NCBI RefSeq assembly: GCF_000381765.1
Contig: NZ_KB907076.1
Coordinates: 62,001-126,000 of the forward strand
DNA length: 64,000 nucleotides
Origin: [Zimmermannella] faecalis ATCC 13722
GTDB lineage: Bacteria > Actinomycetota > Actinomycetes > Actinomycetales > Microbacteriaceae
Reading direction: 5' to 3'
Part shown: piece after piece, positions 11,461 to 20,757 of the stretch
Layout: each line of letters starts with the position of its first letter
Numbering within the stretch: position 1 is the stretch's first letter
Notes under the pieces: model-generated
What the model was told of the DNA's origin: nothing
The model's input: only the letters and a program-made list of their open reading frames with translations
Database searches by the model: none
Made by a program: the position numbers and the translations under genes

Positions 11461-12732
11461 CTAGCGGCCGGTGCCGGCGTAGACGACGGCCTCGGAGTCG
11501 CCGTCGAGGCCGAAGGCCGTGTGAATCACACGCGCGGCCTCGGGCACGACGTCGGCGTTCGTGATGATCGAGATGCGGATCTCGGAGGTCGAGATCATGT
11601 CGATGTTGATGCCGGCCTCGTTGAGGGCCTCGAAGAGGCGGGCCGAGACGCCGATGTTCGTGCGCATGCCCGACCCCACCAGCGAGACCTTGCCGATCTG
11701 GTCGTCAAAGCGCAGCGACTCGTAGCCGAGCTGCTCGTGCGCGGCCTCGAGGGCGCGCAGCACCTGCTCGGCCGAGGTCTTCGGCAGCGTGAACGAGATG
11801 TCGGTGACGCCGTCGTTCTGCGTCTGCACGTTCTGCACGATCATGTCGATGTTCGCGCCCTGCTGCGCGACGATGTTGAAGATCGCGGCGGCCGAACCGG
11901 GCACGTCTGGCACGCCGACCACGGTGATCTTCGCCTGGCTCAGGTCGTGCGAGACGCCGGCGATCGAGGCTTCTTCCACAGCGAATTCCTTTGCGTTGTC
12001 GGGGTTGTAGATGATGGTGCCCGGGTCGCTCGAGAACGACGAGCGGGCGATGAGCGTGACGCCCTGGCGGCGGGCATACTCGACGGCGCGGATGTGCAGC
12101 ACCTTCGCGCCGCTGCCAGCGAGTTCGAGCATCTCTTCGCTCGAGATTGCCGCGAGCTTGTGCGCCTTCGGCACGACGCGGGGGTCGGCCGTGTAGATGC
12201 CGTCGACGTCGCTGTAGATCTCGCAGCGATCGGCGGTGAGCGCCGCCGCGAGCGCGACGGCGGTCGTGTCGGAGCCGCCGCGGCCGAGCGTCGTGATGTC
12301 GCGGGTGTCGCGGTTGAAGCCCTGGAACCCGGCGACGATCGCGATCGCGCCCTCGTCGAGCGCCTCGCGCACGCGCACCGGCGTGACGTCGACGATGCGC
12401 GCGTCGCCGTGCTTCGAGTCGGTGATCATGCCGGCCTGGCTGCCGGTGTACGAGCGGGCGTCGTAGCCCATCGACTTGATCGCCATCGCGAGCAGCGCCA
12501 TCGAGATGCGCTCACCGGTCGTGACGAGCATGTCGAACTCGCGCGGGTCGGGAATCGGCGAGATCTCGTGCGCGAGCTCGATGAGGTCGTCGGTCGTGTC
12601 GCCCATGGCCGAGACCGTCACGACGACCTCGTTCCCGGCACGCTTCGTGTCGACGATGCGCTTCGCGACGCGGCGGATGCTCTCGGCATCGGCAACCGAC
12701 GACCCGCCATACTTCTGCACGATAAGGCTCAC
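11461..12732 (-). CDS. lysC: aspartokinase
   Basis: A 423-residue aspartate kinase that makes 4-phospho-aspartate and commits carbon to the aspartate family and to cell-wall diaminopimelate. The kinase domain shows [15 protein letters not shown] near the N terminus, VTTGERIS, and [16 protein letters not shown]. Two ACT domains follow (about residues 265-423, with [17 protein letters not shown] and [19 protein letters not shown]), as expected for a feedback-regulated enzyme. The GTG at 12732 was chosen because AAGGGA lies 7 bases upstream and it matches the family N terminus; a longer frame runs further up. It heads lysC-asd downstream of recR and dnaX, the usual actinobacterial order. Confidence 0.95.
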   Translation of the reverse strand: MSLIVQKYGGSSVADAESIRRVAKRIVDTKRAGNEVVVTVSAMGDTTDDLIELAHEISPIPDPREFDMLVTTGERISMALLAMAIKSMGYDARSYTGSQAGMITDSKHGDARIVDVTPVRVREALDEGAIAIVAGFQGFNRDTRDITTLGRGGSDTTAVALAAALTADRCEIYSDVDGIYTADPRVVPKAHKLAAISSEEMLELAGSGAKVLHIRAVEYARRQGVTLIARSSFSSDPGTIIYNPDNAKEFAVEEASIAGVSHDLSQAKITVVGVPDVPGSAAAIFNIVAQQGANIDMIVQNVQTQNDGVTDISFTLPKTSAEQVLRALEAAHEQLGYESLRFDDQIGKVSLVGSGMRTNIGVSARLFEALNEAGINIDMISTSEIRISIITNADVVPEAARVIHTAFGLDGDSEAVVYAGTGR

Positions 12733-12811
12733 TGGCAATCCCTTCTGCGCGTTGCTGCGCACCGTCGTTCAGCCTAGCCGCTCACAGGGCGGCGGCGCCG
12801 CTGTCGTGACG

Positions 12812-13408
12812 CTACGAAATGACCCGGCGACCGGCGAAGGCGCGGCCGAGCGTGATCTCATCGGCGTACTCGAGGTCGCCGCCGACCGGCAGGCCCGACG
12901 CGAGGCGCGACACCCGCAGGCCAACCGACTTGAGCAGCCGCGACAGGTACGAGGCGGTTGCGTCGCCCTCGAGGTTCGGGTCGGTCGCGATAATCACCTC
13001 GACGACCTCGCCGGTTTCGAGGCGGGGCATGAGGCCGCGAATGTTCAGCTGATCGGGCCCAATGCCGTCGATCGGCGAGATCGCGCCGCCGAGCACGTGG
13101 TAGAGCCCCTCGTACTCGTTCGTGCGCTCGATCGCGGCGACGTCCTTCGGCTCCTCTACGACGCAGATGAGCGTGCGGTCGCGCGTCGCGTCGCCGCAAA
13201 TGTGGCAGACATCCTGCTCGGCGACGTTGCCGCAGTACTTGCAGAACTTCACCTTGTCGCGCACCTCGAGCAGAATCTTCGCGAGCTTCGAGACGTCGAA
13301 CGTCTGCGTCTGCACGATGTGGAACGCGATGCGCTGCGCCGACTTCGGCCCGACGCCGGGCAGGCGCCCGAGTTCGTCGATGAGGTCTTGAACGATTCCC
13401 TCGTACAT
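12812..13408 (-). CDS. recR: recombination mediator RecR
   Basis: A 198-residue protein that works with RecO and RecF to load RecA at gaps. It has the N-terminal helix-hairpin-helix ([19 protein letters not shown]), the four-cysteine zinc motif [16 protein letters not shown] (about residues 70-85), and a Toprim domain starting [14 protein letters not shown] with the acidic pair in [12 protein letters not shown]. The ATG is 3 bases after the dnaX stop, with GAGGAG inside the end of dnaX, so the two are translationally coupled, as is common in bacteria. Confidence 0.97.
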   Translation of the reverse strand: MYEGIVQDLIDELGRLPGVGPKSAQRIAFHIVQTQTFDVSKLAKILLEVRDKVKFCKYCGNVAEQDVCHICGDATRDRTLICVVEEPKDVAAIERTNEYEGLYHVLGGAISPIDGIGPDQLNIRGLMPRLETGEVVEVIIATDPNLEGDATASYLSRLLKSVGLRVSRLASGLPVGGDLEYADEITLGRAFAGRRVIS

Positions 13409-13411
13409 GGC

Positions 13412-15958
13412 CTAGTACTCCTCTGGCGGCGCCTCGAAATCGTCTGGCGCCTCATCGATGGGGCCGGCGGGCGCCGCGATCACGCGGAGCTCCTCGCCGA
13501 TGAATCGCGCCCCGAGTCGCTCACGAATCACCGACTCACCGTAGCGCTCCTGCCCCGCCTCGAGGGCGGGGTGGCGCGGTGCGTTCGACACTTCGGGCTC
13601 GGGTTCGGGCGTGGTGGCGGGCTCGGGCTCCGGTTCGGGCTCCGACCCCGGCACGGCGACGACGTTCCAGCTTGGCGCGGGCGGGGCGGATGCGGTGCCC
13701 GCGTCAGCGGCCGGCTGCGGCTCGCCAGCGGGGGCAGGCGCGTCGACCGACCCCTGCGCATCAATCGGGTTGTGCAGGTCTGCGTCGGCCGTTTCGACGT
13801 GGATCGTCACCTCGGGCATCTCGACCGGCTCGGTCTCGCGCTCGCGCACGGCCTGCTCGTTCGCCGCGATCTCCTCGGGTGACGGCGCGGGCGCGGGTGC
13901 GGCCTCGGGCGCAGGCGCGGGGCCCTCCGCGAACTCGTCCCACGCCGAACCGGGCCCGTCGTCGGCGACCCGCGGCTCGCCGGGGATCGGCGCGACGTTC
14001 CAGGTCGGGGCACCGGTTGCGGCGCCTGCCCTTGTGCGCGCTTGGTTCGGATTGCCGACGCTTGGACGACCTCGGTGGCGGTCGGCGTCGGGGTCGGCGG
14101 GCGGCGCTTCCTGCGCGGGCGCCTGCTGTTCGCGCGGTGCCGTGCGGCCGATCTTCGGCGCGATCTTCATGTCGCCGCCGAACACCTCGCGCAGCGCCGA
14201 CTTCAGGTGGTCGCTCGGCGAGGTCTGCCCCTCGGGCGCCTGTCGCAGCTGGTCGAAGACGCCGCGGTTCGGGAAGAAGAGGTCGAGCATCCCGTTCGAG
14301 AACCCGATCGGTTCGAGCGAGCGGACCACCGACCACACCGAGCGCCCGCCGAGGCGGTTCACGGCCTCGAGCACGCTCGGCCAGGCGTCCCGCACCTGCC
14401 CGAAGTCGAGGGCCGAGACGTCGGTCGGCTCGGGCTCCTGCGGCGTCGGCTGCTGCGCCGGGCGCTGAGTTTCTGGCTGTTGTGCCTTTGGCTGTTGAGG
14501 TTCTGGCTGCTGAGGCTCAGGCTGCTGCTGCGGCTCGGCCTGTTTGACTTCAGGCTTGGCAGGCTCCGGCTGCGCGGCAACGCCCGGCGTCGCCCACGCC
14601 GCCTTCGCTGCCTCGGCCGCCGACGGCTTTGGTGCGGCGGGCTGCTCCGGCTCGGCGGCACGTTGCTGCTCGGGTCTCGGCGCAGGCTGCTGGCCGGCCC
14701 GCGTCGGGGCGGGGGCAGGTTCCTGCGAGGCCTGCGGCGCCTGCTCGCGCGCGGGTGCGGGCGCGGTCTGCTGCTGCGCCGGCGCCTGTTGCTGCGCGGG
14801 CGCATCCTGGCCGCCAGCCGCCGGGGTCGCTTCGCCACCACCGTCGGCAAACGCGGCCCGCTGCGCCACGAGAATCCGCGCCGTCATGAGTTCGAGCTGC
14901 ACGCGCGGCGCCGTGACGCCGGTCATCTCGCTCAGCGTCGCGTTCACGGCATCGGCCATGCCGGTCAGCGCGCGCGGATGGAAGCGCTGCGCGGCCACGC
15001 GCATCCGCTCGAGCTCGGCCGGGGTCGTGCCCCGCAACACCGAGTCGGCACCCTGCCCAACCGCCTTCACGACGATGAGGTCGCGCACGCGCTCAAGGAG
15101 GTCTTCGACGAACCGGCGCGGGTCTTGGCCCGACTGAATCACCGCGTCGACCGACCGGTACGCGGCCGCCGAGTCGGCGTCGGCAAACGCCGCGATCGTC
15201 TCGTCGAGCAGCTCCTGCGCCGTGAAGCCGAGCAGCTGCGTCGCGAGCTGGTACGGCATCGTCGCGCCCTCGGTGCCGGCGATGAGCTGGTCGAGCAGCG
15301 ACATCGTGTCACGCGCCGAGCCGCCGCCGGCCCGCACGACGAGCGGCAGCACGCCGGCCTCGGCCGAGATCTGCTCGGCGTCGCAGATGCGCTCGAGGTA
15401 TTCGAGCATCGGCGCCGGCGGAATGAGCCGGAACGGGTAGTGGTGCGTGCGCGACCGGATCGTGCCGATGACCTTCTCGGGCTCGGTCGTCGCAAAGATG
15501 AACAGCACGTGCTCCGGCGGCTCTTCGACGACCTTGAGCAGCGCGTTGAAGCCCTGCGCCGTCACCATGTGCGCCTCGTCGATGATGAAGATGCGGTAGC
15601 GGTCGCGGCTCGGCGCCATGACGGCGCGCTCCCGCAGGTCGCGCGCGTCGTCGACACCACCGTGGCTCGCGGCGTCGATCTCGTGCACGTCGAGCGAGCC
15701 CCCGCCGTCGCGGCCGAGCTCGAGGCACGACTCGCACTCGCCACACGGCTCGGGCGTCGGTCCCTTCGCACAGTTGAGGCAGCGGGCGAGGATGCGCGCC
15801 GACGAGGTCTTGCCGCAGCCGCGCGGGCCAGAGAAGAGGTAGGCGTGGTTGATGCGCCCCGAGCGGATCGCCGTCGAGAGCGGGTCGGTCACCTGCTGCT
15901 GCCCGATCATCTCGGCGAACGTCTCGGGCCGATAGCGGCGATACAGGGCTGCAACCAT
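13412..15958 (-). CDS. dnaX: DNA polymerase III gamma/tau subunit
   Basis: An 848-residue clamp-loader ATPase subunit. The first 370 residues are the conserved AAA+ core: Walker A GPRGCGKTSSARIL, the zinc cysteines in CLNCAKGPTPEPCGECESC, Walker B IIDEAHMV, and sensor 1 FATTEPEKV. A long linker rich in Pro, Gln, Ala and Glu (about residues 375-520) includes several QQPEP-type units. A tau-like domain with FGQVRDAWPSVLEAVN follows, then a second acidic, proline-rich tail. The start is not certain: ATG at 15958 fits the conserved MVAALYRRYRPETF, while an ATG three codons upstream at 15967 is also open. It is followed directly by recR. Confidence 0.95.
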   Translation of the reverse strand: MVAALYRRYRPETFAEMIGQQQVTDPLSTAIRSGRINHAYLFSGPRGCGKTSSARILARCLNCAKGPTPEPCGECESCLELGRDGGGSLDVHEIDAASHGGVDDARDLRERAVMAPSRDRYRIFIIDEAHMVTAQGFNALLKVVEEPPEHVLFIFATTEPEKVIGTIRSRTHHYPFRLIPPAPMLEYLERICDAEQISAEAGVLPLVVRAGGGSARDTMSLLDQLIAGTEGATMPYQLATQLLGFTAQELLDETIAAFADADSAAAYRSVDAVIQSGQDPRRFVEDLLERVRDLIVVKAVGQGADSVLRGTTPAELERMRVAAQRFHPRALTGMADAVNATLSEMTGVTAPRVQLELMTARILVAQRAAFADGGGEATPAAGGQDAPAQQQAPAQQQTAPAPAREQAPQASQEPAPAPTRAGQQPAPRPEQQRAAEPEQPAAPKPSAAEAAKAAWATPGVAAQPEPAKPEVKQAEPQQQPEPQQPEPQQPKAQQPETQRPAQQPTPQEPEPTDVSALDFGQVRDAWPSVLEAVNRLGGRSVWSVVRSLEPIGFSNGMLDLFFPNRGVFDQLRQAPEGQTSPSDHLKSALREVFGGDMKIAPKIGRTAPREQQAPAQEAPPADPDADRHRGRPSVGNPNQARTRAGAATGAPTWNVAPIPGEPRVADDGPGSAWDEFAEGPAPAPEAAPAPAPSPEEIAANEQAVRERETEPVEMPEVTIHVETADADLHNPIDAQGSVDAPAPAGEPQPAADAGTASAPPAPSWNVVAVPGSEPEPEPEPATTPEPEPEVSNAPRHPALEAGQERYGESVIRERLGARFIGEELRVIAAPAGPIDEAPDDFEAPPEEY

Positions 15959-16032
15959 GCCCTCCATCGTAGAGGCAGCCCCGACACCCGGGCCCGCGCA
16001 TCCACAGGAACCGCGCCTCGCGCGAGCAGCCC

Positions 16033-17235
16033 CTACTCGGCGGCGCTGGCGCCCGTTGTCGCGAGGGTCTGCCGGGCGATCTCAATCTCCTCGTTCGTCG
16101 GCACGACGAGCACGGTGACGCGGGATGCGTCGGTCGAGATCACGCGGATTCCGTCGTTCGGCAGCTGGTTGCGCTCGGCATCGATCTCAACGCCGAGCCA
16201 CTCGAGCCCCTCGAGCGTGCGGCGACGCACCTCGACCGAGTTTTCGCCGACCCCGGCCGTAAATACGATCGCATCGCCGCCGCCGAGCTGCACGAGGTAC
16301 GAGCCGAGGTAGTGCCGCAGCCGGTGCACGTAGACGTCGAGCGCGAGCTGCGCCCGAGCATCCCCCGCCGCCGCGCGCTGCGTAACGTCGCGTACGTCAT
16401 TCGTGCCCGTGAGCCCGTACAGCCCCGACTTGCGATTGAGCAGGTCGTCGAGCTCGTCGACCGTGTACCCGGCCTTGCGGTGCAGGTGGAACAGCACGGC
16501 CGGGTCGATGTCGCCCGTGCGGGTGCCCATCACGAGACCCTCGAGCGGCGTCATGCCCATCGACGTGTCGATCGAGCGGCCGCCGTCGACCGCGCAGGCC
16601 GAGGCGCCGTTGCCGATGTGGAGCACGACGGTGCGCAGCTCGTCGTAGGGGCGCCCGAGGAACTCGGCGGCGGCCTCGCTCACGAACTTGTGGCTCGTGC
16701 CGTGCGCGCCGTACTTGCGCACGCGGTTCGCCTCGGCGACCTCGCGGTTGAGCGCGTAGGTGCTCGCGGCGTCGCTCATCGTCGTGTGGAACGCCGTGTC
16801 GAACACCGCGACGTGCGGGATGTTGGGGAACACGCGCCGCGCGCCCCGGATGCCCGCGAGGTTCGCCGGGTTGTGGAGCGGCGCGAGGGGGCTGAGTTCC
16901 TCGATGTTCCGCTCAACGTCGTCGTCGATGACGGTCGCGTCGAAGAAACGGCGCGCGCCCTGCACGACGCGGTGGCCGACCGCCGCGGGCGGCGTCGACT
17001 CGAGCGTCGGACCGAACGTCGCAAAGTTTTCGAGCATCGCGGCGAACGCATCGTCGTGGTTCGCGACCGTCTGCTCGCGCTCCTCGCGGGCATCCGCCCG
17101 GTCGTGCCGCACGCTTCCTGTGGACTCGCCGATGCGCTCGATGAGGCCCGACGCGAGCGTCGACTCGGTCGCCATGTCGATGAGCTGGTACTTGAGCGAT
17201 GACGAACCGGAGTTCACCACGAGCACGATGGTCAT
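16033..17235 (-). CDS. ackA: acetate kinase
   Basis: A 400-residue cytosolic kinase interconverting acetyl phosphate and ADP with acetate and ATP. ASKHA-fold signatures are VLVVNSGSSSLKYQLID at the N terminus, GHRVVQGARRF, VFDTAFHTTM, HIGNGASACAVDGGRSIDTSMG, and FTAGVGENSVEVR near the C terminus. AAAGGA precedes the ATG. It lies 31 bases downstream of pta on the same strand, so pta-ackA is an operon for acetate overflow, substrate-level ATP formation and acetyl-phosphate control. The length is normal. Confidence 0.98.
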   Translation of the reverse strand: MTIVLVVNSGSSSLKYQLIDMATESTLASGLIERIGESTGSVRHDRADAREEREQTVANHDDAFAAMLENFATFGPTLESTPPAAVGHRVVQGARRFFDATVIDDDVERNIEELSPLAPLHNPANLAGIRGARRVFPNIPHVAVFDTAFHTTMSDAASTYALNREVAEANRVRKYGAHGTSHKFVSEAAAEFLGRPYDELRTVVLHIGNGASACAVDGGRSIDTSMGMTPLEGLVMGTRTGDIDPAVLFHLHRKAGYTVDELDDLLNRKSGLYGLTGTNDVRDVTQRAAAGDARAQLALDVYVHRLRHYLGSYLVQLGGGDAIVFTAGVGENSVEVRRRTLEGLEWLGVEIDAERNQLPNDGIRVISTDASRVTVLVVPTNEEIEIARQTLATTGASAAE

Positions 17236-17266
17236 AGTCGTCCTTTGCGTTGCGGCGTCGGCGCCG

Positions 17267-19384
17267 TTAGTCGGTTGCGCCCTGCGCCTGAATCGCCGTG
17301 ATCGCCACCGTGTTCACGATGTCACTCACGAGCGCGCCGCGCGAGAGGTCGTTGATGGGTTTGTTGAGCCCCTGCAGCACCGGGCCGATCGCGAGCGCTC
17401 CGGCGGAGCGCTGCACCGCCTTGTACGTGTTATTGCCGGTGTTGAGGTCGGGGAAGATGAACACGGTCGCGCGGCCGGCGACCTCGCTGCCGGGCAGCTT
17501 CTTTGACGCGACCGCCATGTCGGTCGCCGCGTCGTACTGCAGCGGCCCTTCGACGAGGAGCTCTGGGGCGCGCTCGCGCACGAGTCGGGTCGCCTCGCGC
17601 ACCTTGTCGACGTCGGCGCCCGCGCCCGAGTCGCCGGTCGAGTAGCTGAGCATCGCGACACGTGGCTCGATGTTGAACTGCCGCGCCGTCTCGGCCGACG
17701 AGATCGCGATGTCGGCGAGCTGCTCGGCAGTCGGGTCGGGGTTCACCGCGCAGTCGCCGTAAACGAGTACCCGGTCGGCGAGCGACATGAGGAACACGCT
17801 CGACACGATCGACACGCTCGGCTTCGTCTTCACGATCTCGAACGACGGCTTGATCGTGTGCGCCGTCGTGTGGGCGGCGCCCGACACCATGCCGTCGGCT
17901 AGGCCGAGGTGCACCATCATCGTGCCGAAGTACGAGACGTCTTGCACGCGGTCGCGCGCCTCGAGAATCGTGACGCCCTTGTGCGCCCGCAGCCGGGCGT
18001 ACTCCTCGGCGAAGCGGTCGAGCAGCTCGGGGTTCTGGGGCGAGAGGATGCGCGCCGCCGAGAGGTCGAGGCCGAGTGCCGACGCCCGCTGCTGAATCGC
18101 CGCCTCGTCGCCGAGGATCGTCAGGTCGGCGACCTCGCGCGTGAGGAGCGTCGACGCGGCCTGCAGAATGCGGTCGTCGTTGCCCTCGGGCAGCACGATG
18201 TGCTGGCGGTCGCCGCGGGCGCGCGCGAGCAGCGTGTGCTCGAACATCAGCGGCGTCACGACGGTCGGTTCGGGCACGTCGAGCAGCGCGAGCAGCGCCT
18301 CAGCGTCGATGTATTCGGCGAAGTCGGCGAGCGCGGCGTCGACCTTGCGCTCCATCGACGCGAGGAACCGGCCGCGCGTGTTCACGAGCCGCTGCGCCGT
18401 CTCGTACGTGCCGAACTGCGTGCGCAGCATCGGCAGCGGCAGGTCGACGCCGCGAATGAGCGACTCCACGATGGGCGAGAACTCGAACGGCCCGTTCACG
18501 ACGAGCGCCGCAAGTGACGGCATCGTCTTCGCCTGCTGCGCGAGCAGCAGCGCGACGATCGTCTCGGTGCGGTCGGAGGCGACCACGACGACGCCCGACT
18601 CAAACGTGCGCTCGAGCACGTGCTCCATCGACATGCCCGACACCGTGATGCCGAGCACCTCGCGGTTGAGGAGCGTCTCGTCGCCCGAGTAGAGCTCGGC
18701 ACCGAGCACGTCGCGCAGCTCGGCGACGCTCGGGGCGTTGAGCAGCTTGTTCTCGGGCAGGCACCACACCGGCACGCCGCCCGGCGACTCGGGGCGCGCA
18801 TCCGCCACCGCCGCCCCGACGAGGTCGCGCACCTCGTCGAGGCGGGCGTCGCCGACGCGGTTCACGACCACCGCGAGCAGCTGCGCGTGCTCGTCGCGCA
18901 GCACCGGCAGCGTGCTCGCCGCCACCTGCGCGAGCTCGGCCGGGGTGCGCGCGCTGCGGTCGGCGGGGTTGAGGCCGGTGAGCACGAGCAGGATGGGCGC
19001 GCCAAGGTTCGCCGCGACCCGCGCGTTGAAGTCGAGCTCGGCCGGGTTGCCGACGTCGGTGAAGTCGCTTCCGAGTACGACGACGACGTCGCAGCGGCTC
19101 GCGACCGCGTCGTAGCGCTGGAGGATCGTCGCGAGCGCGCTCGCCGAGTCGGCGTGCACCTCGTCGTACGTGACGCCAACGCAGAGCTCTGGCGTGAGGC
19201 CGAGGTTCGGGTCGAGCCGGTTGAGCAACTGCTCGAGAATGTCGTCGTGCTCGGCACTCTCACTGACTGGGCGGAAGAGCCCCACCCGGCCGCTACGCTG
19301 CGTGAGCGTCTCGAGCAGGCCGAGCGCAACGGCCTGCTTACCCGAGAAGCCTTCGGACGACGTGATGTAGATGCTCGCGGTCAC
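17267..19384 (-). CDS. pta: phosphate acetyltransferase, long multidomain form
   Basis: A 705-residue enzyme converting acetyl-CoA and phosphate to acetyl phosphate. It has the three-part layout of the long Pta type: an N-terminal P-loop-like domain (TASIYITSSEGFSGKQAVALG), a middle DRTGG-type domain (about residues 215-330), and a C-terminal catalytic domain with VYGDCAVNPDPTAEQLADIA and LSYSTGDSGAG. The GTG at 19384 was chosen because the conserved N terminus starts there; the frame stays open upstream but without homology. An ATG nine bases upstream of it is out of frame. The upstream region holds a direct repeat and the divergent SRP RNA gene. Confidence 0.95.
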   Translation of the reverse strand: MTASIYITSSEGFSGKQAVALGLLETLTQRSGRVGLFRPVSESAEHDDILEQLLNRLDPNLGLTPELCVGVTYDEVHADSASALATILQRYDAVASRCDVVVVLGSDFTDVGNPAELDFNARVAANLGAPILLVLTGLNPADRSARTPAELAQVAASTLPVLRDEHAQLLAVVVNRVGDARLDEVRDLVGAAVADARPESPGGVPVWCLPENKLLNAPSVAELRDVLGAELYSGDETLLNREVLGITVSGMSMEHVLERTFESGVVVVASDRTETIVALLLAQQAKTMPSLAALVVNGPFEFSPIVESLIRGVDLPLPMLRTQFGTYETAQRLVNTRGRFLASMERKVDAALADFAEYIDAEALLALLDVPEPTVVTPLMFEHTLLARARGDRQHIVLPEGNDDRILQAASTLLTREVADLTILGDEAAIQQRASALGLDLSAARILSPQNPELLDRFAEEYARLRAHKGVTILEARDRVQDVSYFGTMMVHLGLADGMVSGAAHTTAHTIKPSFEIVKTKPSVSIVSSVFLMSLADRVLVYGDCAVNPDPTAEQLADIAISSAETARQFNIEPRVAMLSYSTGDSGAGADVDKVREATRLVRERAPELLVEGPLQYDAATDMAVASKKLPGSEVAGRATVFIFPDLNTGNNTYKAVQRSAGALAIGPVLQGLNKPINDLSRGALVSDIVNTVAITAIQAQGATD

Positions 19385-19416
19385 GGTGTCATGGTAGCGA
19401 GGCCCTCCGACGCGCG

Positions 19417-19446
19417 GCCCGGAAGTTTGTGGGGCCCGGAAGTTTG
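19417..19446. repeat. 16-bp-period direct repeat upstream of pta and SRP RNA
   Basis: GGCCCGGAAGTTTG occurs at 19417-19430 and again at 19433-19446. It lies between the divergent pta start and the SRP RNA promoter, so it could be a paired binding site for a regulator of pta. That role is inference; the duplication itself is plain. Confidence 0.6.
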
Positions 19447-19489
19447 CGCCGCCGGTTCGACCGGGGCCGCGTGCGTCAGGTAAACTTGG

Positions 19490-19585
19490 GAGTGGCTCCC
19501 CGCGTGGCGCCACCCAGGCCAACTCCCCCAGGTCGGAAACGAAGCAAGGGTAACCAGGCTCTGGCGGGTGCGCGGGGGGTCTTTT
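19490..19585 (+). ncRNA. ffs: small (4.5S-type) signal recognition particle RNA
   Basis: The conserved SRP RNA apical core is present: CAGGTCGGAAACGAAGCA, then GGTAACCAGGCTCTGG, which forms the Ffh-binding asymmetric loop and GGAA tetraloop. The 5' part CTCCCCGCG pairs with CGCGGGGG near the 3' end to close one long hairpin, followed by TCTTTT. A possible -10 TAAACT (19481-19486) lies just upstream. The ends are estimates to within a few bases. In many actinobacteria this gene lies close to dnaX; here pta-ackA lies between. Confidence 0.93.
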
Positions 19586-19652
19586 CGTTTCCGTTGGCCG
19601 GAACGCGCGAAGGGGCAACGCGCCAGCGTCGCCCCTCCCTTCGTGCGCTTCC

Positions 19653-20609
19653 CTACGCGTCGTACGACGCGACAAAGCGGCCAACCACGCCGCCCGCTCG
19701 AAGCTGCTCGAGCGCATCCGGAATCTCCGCCGGGGTGATGCGGTTCACCGGTGGATTCAGCTGCCCCGACTTCATCAGTTCGTATAGGGCCTCAAGGTCT
19801 TCCTTCGTGCCCGACTTCGACCCGTAGACATTGAGCTGCTTGAGGATGATCGAGTACGTGTTGATCGTCGAGGTGTTCCGGCCCATCCCGACCTGCACGA
19901 ACGTGCCGTGCTCGGCGAGGGTGTCGAGTGCCTCCGCCGTGGTGGTGCCGAAGCCGGCGTAGTCGACGATGACGTCGAGGTTCTTGTCGGCGAATTCGGT
20001 GATCGACTCCGCGACTCCCGCGAGCCCGATCTCGTCGGCGAGACCGCGTGCGCCCTCGCTGACGTCGGCGCCATAGACCTCGGCACCGAGGAGCACCGCG
20101 ACGCGGGCCCCGATGTAGCCGAGCCCGCCGAGGCCGATCACGCCAACGCGCTTGCCCTTCGCTGCGCCACCGCGCGTCACCATCGCGTGGTACGACGTCA
20201 GCCCCGCATCGGTCGCCATCGCGCCGAGCTCGAACGAGACCTCGTCGGGCAGCTTCACGAGGTTCGCGTCGGTGGCGCGAATCTTCGGGCCGAAGCCGCC
20301 ATCCCACTGGCCATAGCCAATCGCGTCGCCATCGGGCATCACCGGCGCAAGACCGACACGGTCGCCGACCTTCCAGTGCTCCATCCCCTCGCCAACCTCG
20401 CTGATGACGCCGGCGTTCTCGTGCCCAAGCGTCATCGGAAGTCGGGGAAAGAGCGGCTGCCAGCTGGCGTCGTCGAGCGCGCTCACATCGGAGTGGCAGA
20501 CGCCCGCCGCACGCACGTCGACAACCACTTCGCCCGGGCCGGCCTTCGGCTCGTCGACTTCCTCGAGCTCAAGCGGCTTGTTCGTACCGTAGAACCGCCA
20601 TGACTGCAT
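19653..20609 (-). CDS. zinc-type alcohol dehydrogenase lacking the structural-zinc lobe
   Basis: A 318-residue medium-chain dehydrogenase/reductase that should oxidise an alcohol or reduce an aldehyde with NAD(P). Catalytic zinc ligands can be proposed as Cys38 (GVCHSD), His63 with Glu64 (GHENAG), and Asp134 (TDAGLTSY) where the usual third ligand is Cys. The lobe between residues 86 and 110 has none of the four structural-zinc cysteines and is shortened to VMPDGDAIGYGQWDGGFG. The Rossmann motif GLGGLGYIG lies at about 159-167. The ATG at 20609 has GGAG upstream; the open frame continues 14 codons further but without homology. It lies alone between the SRP RNA and an antiporter gene. Confidence 0.88.
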   Translation of the reverse strand: MQSWRFYGTNKPLELEEVDEPKAGPGEVVVDVRAAGVCHSDVSALDDASWQPLFPRLPMTLGHENAGVISEVGEGMEHWKVGDRVGLAPVMPDGDAIGYGQWDGGFGPKIRATDANLVKLPDEVSFELGAMATDAGLTSYHAMVTRGGAAKGKRVGVIGLGGLGYIGARVAVLLGAEVYGADVSEGARGLADEIGLAGVAESITEFADKNLDVIVDYAGFGTTTAEALDTLAEHGTFVQVGMGRNTSTINTYSIILKQLNVYGSKSGTKEDLEALYELMKSGQLNPPVNRITPAEIPDALEQLRAGGVVGRFVASYDA

Positions 20610-20757
20610 AACTCCACACTCCCTGTACTCGGGCGCGGCTCCGCTGGACAACGGGCTGCTGCGCGCGGTTCGCGCCGTGTATTACCGACAGTAGTCGCTT
20701 AAGCGCGTGCGTTTGCATAATTTCGCCGTGAGCAAGATTGCCCGCGTGGCATCCCCG

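Noticed and set aside
11521-12777. 418-codon open frame opposite lysC
   Set aside because: It is antisense to aspartokinase and shows only Arg/Val/Asp/His-rich composition.
14042-16312. 756-codon open frame opposite dnaX and the end of ackA
   Set aside because: It spans two real genes in antisense, with arginine-rich low-complexity sequence and no recognisable domain.
19606-19651. imperfect hairpin GCGCGAAGGGGC...GCCCCTCCCTTCGTGCGC after the ADH gene
   Set aside because: It may be a terminator, but it needs several mismatches and gaps and has no U-tract, so it was not listed as a feature.
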